The notes under the pieces: generated by a model
What the model was told of the DNA's origin: nothing
The model's database searches: none
The model's input: the letters and a program-made list of their open reading frames with translations, nothing else
Made by a program: the position numbers and the translations under genes
Shown here: one piece after another, positions 57,801-64,000 of the stretch
Layout of the letters: each line of letters starts with the position of its first letter
Numbering within the stretch: the first letter of the stretch is position 1
Assembly (NCBI RefSeq): GCF_008831285.2
Contig: NC_045141.1
Span: 27,207,315 to 27,271,314 of the forward strand
From: Nymphaea colorata
Lineage: Eukaryota > Streptophyta > Magnoliopsida > Nymphaeales > Nymphaeaceae
DNA length: 64,000 nucleotides
Reading direction: 5' to 3'

Positions 57801-58019
57801 TAAAGAACTTAAGTCGTTCCTCGGAACAGCAATATAATCTGATCGGCATCTTCAATCTCTGGTTTACCACAAAGGCAGCTTATCATCCAGGACGTTAAAA
57901 ATTTTGCAGAACACTGCATCTCAGCCTTGATGAAGTCTTGTCTGTGGCTATATACATATACATATACCTCAATCATGTAACGGAGCAAATTTTTCCTTTT
58001 ATATACTTCAGTTTGCTAG

Positions 58020-61000
58020 CTAGACAGTGTACACCTTCATAGTCTGCTCAATCTTAGCACGGCAAACAGGGCAGCCCCAATTCTTTGCTTTGATTTCATT
58101 CAGGCAAGACATGCAACCAGCCAAGTGACCACAAGGAATGCATGCACCTTCTATTGGAGCATCCCAGCAGATCACACATGCAGAGGAACCATCTCCGTCC
58201 TTGGATAGACCTTGACGTGAACCATCCTGTTTAGGAGGCATTTCCAGATCAACTGGGCTGCAGTCGACAGTTGGATATTGAACTGGACCTTCAGGAAGAG
58301 GTGGAGCTGAAGGAGCAAAGGATTCAGCAGCGAAAGAGGTCCCAACAATTGTGGTTTCATGCAGTTCCTGACCTTGGCAAATCTGAGTGGGCACACTGCT
58401 TGGACCTGCTTCAGATGCACCCAATCCATTGGCCTTATAGCCACTAGGCTTAGCTGGCCAGTAATCTTCATGAGTTTTTGATGTAGATGCAGGTCTGTCA
58501 TCTCCAGCTTTTGGAGGCGGAGGGACATTGCTAAGTCCCCAGCCATTGTAGCTAGGACTCCCAGCAGAGTTTCCCCAACCATTAGTGCTAATAGCTTGAA
58601 TGCTCTGGTCTGTGGTGGGAAAAGGGGGCACGTTTTCCTCCATAGCTGATTGAATTGAAGCATTGATGGCCATGGCTATCTCAAGATCCTCAGTGGAAGA
58701 TGCAACAGAGGTTGCTGGAGTGCTTATCTGTGGAGTTCCTCTGCAAGCTTCACAAAGCCTCTTGATTTGTTCCTTGTCACCCTCATTTGCAGACAAGAAT
58801 TTGAACTTAGTTCCTGTTAAAATTACACAGTAAGTATGCAGGTGACCATGAAATGACTCGTTTCCTAATGCAGACTTGGTCGAGTTCTCCAATAAAAAGG
58901 AGAAGACAACTAAGTAATTCCAGAACAGCATCAGTCTGACCATTAAAGAGCAAAACTATTGGATTATACACATAAAGGTTAACCTGACAACTGTAAAAAA
59001 GTCAATAAATTATTCATGTGGTTCTCACTCCCTGGCAGACTTGCAATCTTTCCCATCAGGTCCATGCAGATAACAAAGATTATGAGCAACTGTTAAGGTG
59101 TTCAATGTGTCCAGCAAGGTGGACTATATGGCCACCAATTGTGTCTTCCTCTCCAAGATTCCAAAAAGAAACTTCCGGAATGATAGAGTGTCAATGGCCA
59201 TTGCATTTGAAAATGCGGTTAAGTACTGTACTTCACTTTCACTTTGATTTGTTAAATTATCATTTCCTTCTGCCGAGAATTGTGATACTTCTTTGTCCGA
59301 AAGAACTTTCATGAATGTTCTTCACTTAGTGCTTAAATTGTTAAGACCTTCATTGTACTTATGGACCATGTATCTGTTATGCCGAATAAGTTTTGTGAGA
59401 TCAAGCAGAAGGAACCAATCATAAAAGTTTCACAACAAAATTTCAACTCATGGAAATCTTATGATTAATGTGCACAAAATTTTATACTCTAAATCAGAGA
59501 ACTTACTGCTATTCTTGTCAAAAATAATCAGGACAGGATCTGGGTGGTTAAGTTTTGGTTCCTCAATCTCAGACTTCCATAGTGAAATAACTGTCCGTGG
59601 CTGTGCTGTCTGTGAAACAGATGACATCACAGCATCAAAGATAAAATATCTCCAAAAAATGCAGATAAGTAATTTGAACAAAGAAAAAATTATATATGGT
59701 ACACAAATTTGCCTCATATATCATTGAAAAGATTCATACCTGTAAGCTAAGATAAACAGCAAGCTCGAACTTTTTGGGATTGGTGCGGTTACGAGAATGA
59801 GATGGTATAACCACCACCCAACTGAGAACAAAGAAATTATATTGCAGATTATTTATTATTTTGTTAGATAACTGATGCATAACCTGACTATAATTGAACT
59901 AACAAAAAATCCAAAACAAATTACTGGCCTTGGCAAGAGTTTTGCTAGATTGCAAGCCAAAGGAAATAAATGGCCATCAAGCAAATACTAACACTTTTTT
60001 TGATACCCATTGAGGTGCTAATGCCTCCAATATACCTGGTCCAGAAAGCTCCCGAACCCAACCACAGAATAGGCAGATGTGACCCTGGATAGAAGTTATT
60101 ATTAACACAAAGAAGATCAAAATTATGTATTCAATTCAATGAGCAATTTGATGCATGTAAAAGAGTTCAAAAGAAGACATGCATGCACAAATGTAAATGA
60201 GCACATACAGCCACAGATAGATGCAGCTGTGTGGAAGGATGGACAATGTAAATAGTTAGGCAGATCAATGCACAAACTTCACGGATAATTACCTCAATAA
60301 TGCGGACAACATTAATATGTCCTTTTGCCCTTGCCATGTCAAGAGGAGTTTGACAGTCATCATTCATCAACCCTGGATTAGCTGAAACAGGAAAAAGGAG
60401 CAACTTTGGAAGTTTGATAGATGACCATGACCATGTTGTCATATACAGAGGGCTCCCTTCAAAAATATTTTCCAATAAAATTTGTCAATGTAAGATACAC
60501 AAGCAATCCACGAACACACCTCCACGTGAGAGAAGTAAAAGCACTGTTCTGTCAAGGCCTCTTTTAGCAGCATGATGCAAAGGAGTTCCTCCATGAGAAC
60601 CTGAGATATTCTTGGACATGAGAAGCAACCAGCAATCGCTAGGTTTAAGAATTATAGGAGCAAATTATATGAACTATTCTAAGTTCTGTAAAGAATTTGA
60701 AACCATTAAACCTTCATCAGTAGATGTTGTTTACAAGGTTTAATGAGAAAAATATGTCCCAAACAGCCTTTCTCCACCAACACGGAGCATTCCCTGCTCG
60801 GTTCTAGTAAGTTACTTGAACAGGTCCCAAATAAGAAAGCTAGAACCCCAGAAAGAGTTTACAGTAATTGGACTTAGGGAGAAAAGAAAAAAAAAACAAC
60901 ACATACCAGGCCGGTAAGCATTCAAATTGGCACCGAGTTCAATTAGACACTCTGCTACACCTAAAAGCTCGCCCCTTGTACATGCCAGAATAAGTGGGGT

Positions 61001-62488
61001 TCTTCCATCCTTGTCTACCCGCTGCATGAAAGACACATTATCTATACAGTAAATACTTACTAATAATAGCAAATACTTCATCCAAGAAAGACACTTCAAT
61101 TAATTGAAAACAAGATACAACAATAACCAGAATAAATGGTACTCCACATAAATGCTCCTTTCTAACAAAATTCCCCCAAAAGTTCCAAACTATGAGATCC
61201 TTGTTGCGTTCACTTGCACAGTAATTATGAAAAATGAGATTGATGAAAGCAGCCATGTACAATATGATGGACTACGTACTAACAAGAAGCAACTAATGCC
61301 AAATAGGCCTTTCGAAGGTGCCAAAGTAAGAGTTAAACCATAGGATCCACATTCAGAAGCAGAAAAACTGCCGACCTTCAATGGAAAAGCCCAAAATCAA
61401 GACTGCATAGTTGGCTACACAAGTACCACCCATCATTGTCTTTCTCATGGGGTGCGGCAGTTCATTGTCTAATCGATTACTAAACCATGGGGCGAACAGG
61501 AAAAAAGCGGAAAGAAAATGGAAAGAAAAACAGTCGACCACCTCAGCATCACATTCTTCTACTAGAAGTTCAGAATTTCCTAGAACTCAGCTTCAGATTA
61601 AACTATGGAAGTCAACAGAAGAAGAAGAAGAAGAAAGTACAAACGCAATTCATTAACAAAAACAAGGAGGAATATAATTCGAAATGGTAAGCTGCATAAC
61701 TAACATAGACTACTTAGTTCATAAAACTTACTACCATGCTCAGACAATATAAGAACGAAAAGGAAAAGCAAAAGGCAACCATCAGTTATTTGACCAAGGC
61801 ATTGGCCTGTTAGCTACAGTATAATGATTCTAGAAATATTAAGATAATTTATTATGCAGCTCCGCGGACAAGCTCTCCCATCAATCAACCATCCGTCTCA
61901 ACACAATGCGCAGTAGGTATTGCAGTAGAGATGCATAATAAATCTTATCATAGCGTTTCAGTTAGACAAGACTACTGCCTCCAAATGTATAAAATGAAAC
62001 GTAGAATTTAAGGGCAAACTGCATAGAGCAACAATCAGTTCGGAGGTTTTCCTCCACATTTACCAAAAAGGATGATGATGAAAGAAGCCAATCATTCGAA
62101 ATCTTAACTTCGAAAACCAGTCACCAAATCCTAACGGTTACACACTGTCGCTTTGACAGCAGCATGGCAGGGTTTCTTCTAACGAACGGACGCCTCCAGG
62201 TAAGAAATGTGGGTAAAGCTAGGACAGAAACTTCCCCTCGCCACCCAGGAAAACAAAAAGGAATGACCAAGGAATCAACAAAAGAGAAATTCTGAAAAGG
62301 GAAAGGAAAAACAAACCTCATATGACGACCATCCGGGACATGATCAAACGGAGAAAAGAAGAGACAAAGAAAAAGAGAAACCGCACCTCGAGGTTGGCGC
62401 CCTCTCGACAAAGAGATCGAATGGCGCCGACGTTTCCAATCGTCACCTGCTGAAGCAGCAGTTCATCCTTGGATTGCTGAGCGCCCAT
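58020..62488 (-). CDS. XBAT35: ankyrin-repeat RING E3 ubiquitin ligase, XBAT34/35 type
   Basis: Transfers ubiquitin to target proteins; Arabidopsis XBAT35 acts in ethylene and stress responses. Exons in reading order: 62488-62387, 61021-60907, 60600-60520, 60381-60293, 60084-59993, 59821-59740, 59609-59507, 58813-58020. All are GT-AG and in frame, giving 485 aa (the Arabidopsis protein is about 460). The N terminus MGAQQSK fits an N-myristoylation site. Ankyrin repeats: about 37-69, 76-103 and 106-129. A conserved middle part follows (ICLFCGWVREL; KKVWVVVIPSHSRN; AQPRTVISLWKSE). A UIM-like helix (EDLEIAMAINASIQ) lies in the last exon, then a Pro/Ser-rich linker and a C3HC4 RING from Cys434 (CVICWDAP, PCGHLAGCMSC, CPVCRAK) to near the C terminus. 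The basic exon known as the nuclear signal of Arabidopsis XBAT35 is missing. Confidence 0.95.
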
Positions 62489-64000
62489 CCGATCCTCCGC
62501 CCCAGACTAAAGACTGAAGAAGAAGAACATCAAGTAACCAGTGTTAATTCACCCAAAAAAAATAATCTAGGGCTCTGAAAGACAGAAAGACGCAAAAGGC
62601 AGGAGACAATACGAAATTTATGAGAGGAAAAGGGGAATAGAATCACGAGAGAGGCTGTAAACGCTACGTGGGGCGTCCAATTCTAGGAAATGTTAGTTTC
62701 CATGTTTGCCTGGAAGGAAGGAAAATTGAAAGGGATTTTCAGGGGGAGGAAAGACTTTCCAGGAAGCTTCGGGTTGAATGAGAAGGATTTTTTGCTTTGT
62801 CCGCAAGAAAAAACCCTGGCTCGGTTTGATTGAAGGCTGGATCCTTTTTTTGTTTTTTCTTTTGTTTACGTCGACATCTTGTAGGGGCGGGATTGCCGGC
62901 GTTTTCAAACTTCTTTCGTCCTCAGTTTCTTCCGCGTTCTGTTCGCGTTGATCGGCAAGGCAGGTGAAAAACCTCAGCATTGACGAATTGACGCGTGAGA
63001 GCAAGCACTCGAGCATCAAGCATCCATCACGGTTTCATGCGCCTAGGTTTTACGTACGAGGGAAATGGCCGTATTAGAAAGATTTAACCCCAATCCTCCT
63101 TCCGATTTATGCGGATGATAAAGTTTGAGTCTGTTCTAACTTTACTTCTAACCGATTTGTTACCGTTTTTTATCAGATCAATTATTTTCTAATTATTGCT
63201 TTTCGTCAGTGGCGGTATGGCTAAACTTTGACATTTACAATCGGGCCTCTGTATTTGGTACGGCTAACATTTACATTCACAAACGTCGTTTATAAAAATT
63301 AGGTTTCATTACGTTGAACTTAGGTTGAGTTTGGATACGCTCTCAAAACTGATGAAAACCTCCTTGAACAGAAAGATCTGGAGTCCAACGTTCTAGCGAA
63401 GCTAGCAATATCGCTCATATTTTAGTCGTCAAGAGTCGTGAGCCCTTGGGTTGCTTTATGAGGTCAGCCGTAAAAGGCTCCAAGATCAAACTCTTCAAAA
63501 TGAAAGCACGTGAAGTGACTTAAGATCACATGTTTGATTTAGCGAAAGTAAGTTTAGAACATTTTTTAATCGATGATTACAATAAATATGATAATCATCA
63601 GAGCAATAAACAAGAAAATATAGAGCGCATCAACCGGTGCAGCAATGATCATTAATATAACAAATTATCATACCGAGGCATGGTTGCTGAAAAAATAACT
63701 ATAATTTTTTTAAAACTGAAAATCAGGGCGAAATCTAAAAAGTTGCATCCGCAAACTAAGTCATTAAATCTCGATATTTAATGAAACACGGATTTTTGGA
63801 TCACAAAGCTACGCTGAGAGGTGTAACCCTTTAGTACTTTCCTTTCAAACTTCAATCGGTATTCATGTAGCAAAAGAAAAAAAAAGGTTTTAGCTATTTC
63901 AACGTCCACCACTCTTCTGTACTCTCTACAGTATTTTATTTGTTTTTCTTGAGAGCAGAAGGCCGTATGCTAAACCACGTTCTCAAAAGAAATTAAACAA
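62489..64000. other. upstream flank of the XBAT35-like gene
   Basis: The first few hundred bases form the leader and promoter of the leftward ligase gene; no clear TATA box was identified. A 108-codon minus-strand frame (63019-62693) has no recognisable domain and no downstream partner, and is not called as a gene. The remainder to the right edge is AT-rich with no coding signal. Confidence 0.5.

Larger units (their letters stand above)
43305..58019. other. 14.7-kb gene-poor stretch downstream of the ALOG gene
   Basis: The first 500 bp are probably ALOG 3' untranslated DNA. After that no coding region could be supported; the longest open frames lack any recognisable domain. The region contains CT, GA and TA microsatellites, hAT-like repeats at 49.2-50.0 kb, one CACTA-type end at 51.0 kb, and near 46.55-46.95 kb a stretch with CAGTGA/GTCAGTGA motifs similar in style to the CACTA fragment. 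A C/G-rich stretch near 53.75-54.0 kb contains a CACGTG core but no gene follows it. Confidence 0.5.

Noticed and set aside
60030..60036. Alternative donor (GTATAT) inside exon 5 of the ligase gene
   Set aside because: Using it removes the conserved LEALAPQ to KKV segment and breaks the phase with the next exon; the GTTAGT donor at 59992 restores the known protein sequence.
62693..63019. 108-codon minus-strand open frame upstream of the ligase gene
   Set aside because: No domain or conserved motif; it lies in the leader/promoter zone and separate frames are open by chance in this AT-poor patch.

Overview
The window is nuclear DNA of a flowering plant. It has short exons split by GT-AG introns of about 0.1-4 kb, plant-specific protein families (ALOG, PLS-class PPR, XBAT-type E3 ligase, plant KDM5-type demethylase), AT-rich intergenic DNA, CT/GA and AT microsatellites, and decayed transposable elements. 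Lineage cannot be fixed from the sequence alone; an early-diverging angiosperm or dicot-like genome would fit. I found no RNA gene, CRISPR array or bacterial-type operon. Layout, left to right: 1-0.93 kb holds decayed minus-strand reading-frame remnants of retroelement-like character. 0.93-9.2 kb is a gene-free AT-rich stretch with one three-copy tandem repeat. 9.5-19.7 kb (+) is a JMJ16/JMJ18/JMJ703-type histone H3K4 demethylase: 11 coding exons, 1250 aa, preceded by a probable 4.1-kb 5' leader intron carrying an internally deleted Copia element. 20.9-24.2 kb (-) is an arabinose 5-phosphate isomerase (SIS + two CBS domains, three exons, 349 aa) that ends toward the demethylase gene. 28.4-31.1 kb (+) is an intronless PPR gene of 899 codons. 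31.1-33.5 kb is a patchwork: a same-orientation, intron-containing copy of the 3' part of the demethylase gene starts 58 bp after the PPR stop and is joined base to base to a broken gene that resembles the ER-body membrane protein (MEB/VIT1-like) family. 33.5-42.3 kb and 43.3-58.0 kb are long gene-poor flanks around a single intronless ALOG (LSH/G1-type) transcription factor at 42.6-43.3 kb. 58.0-62.5 kb (-) is an XBAT34/35-type ankyrin-RING E3 ubiquitin ligase with eight exons and 485 aa. The genes do not form a pathway. They are independent housekeeping or regulatory loci: chromatin demethylation, Kdo supply for pectic RG-II, organelle RNA processing, developmental transcription, and protein turnover. 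No obviously new multi-gene system is visible. The most unusual parts are the PPR / demethylase-copy / MEB-like junction, the Copia deletion derivative in the demethylase leader intron, a Trp-to-Met change at a normally conserved JmjC position, and the lack of the basic, nuclear-localisation exon in the XBAT35-like gene. Exon boundaries were worked out by eye from splice signals, reading-frame continuity and remembered family alignments; residue numbers follow from those models.
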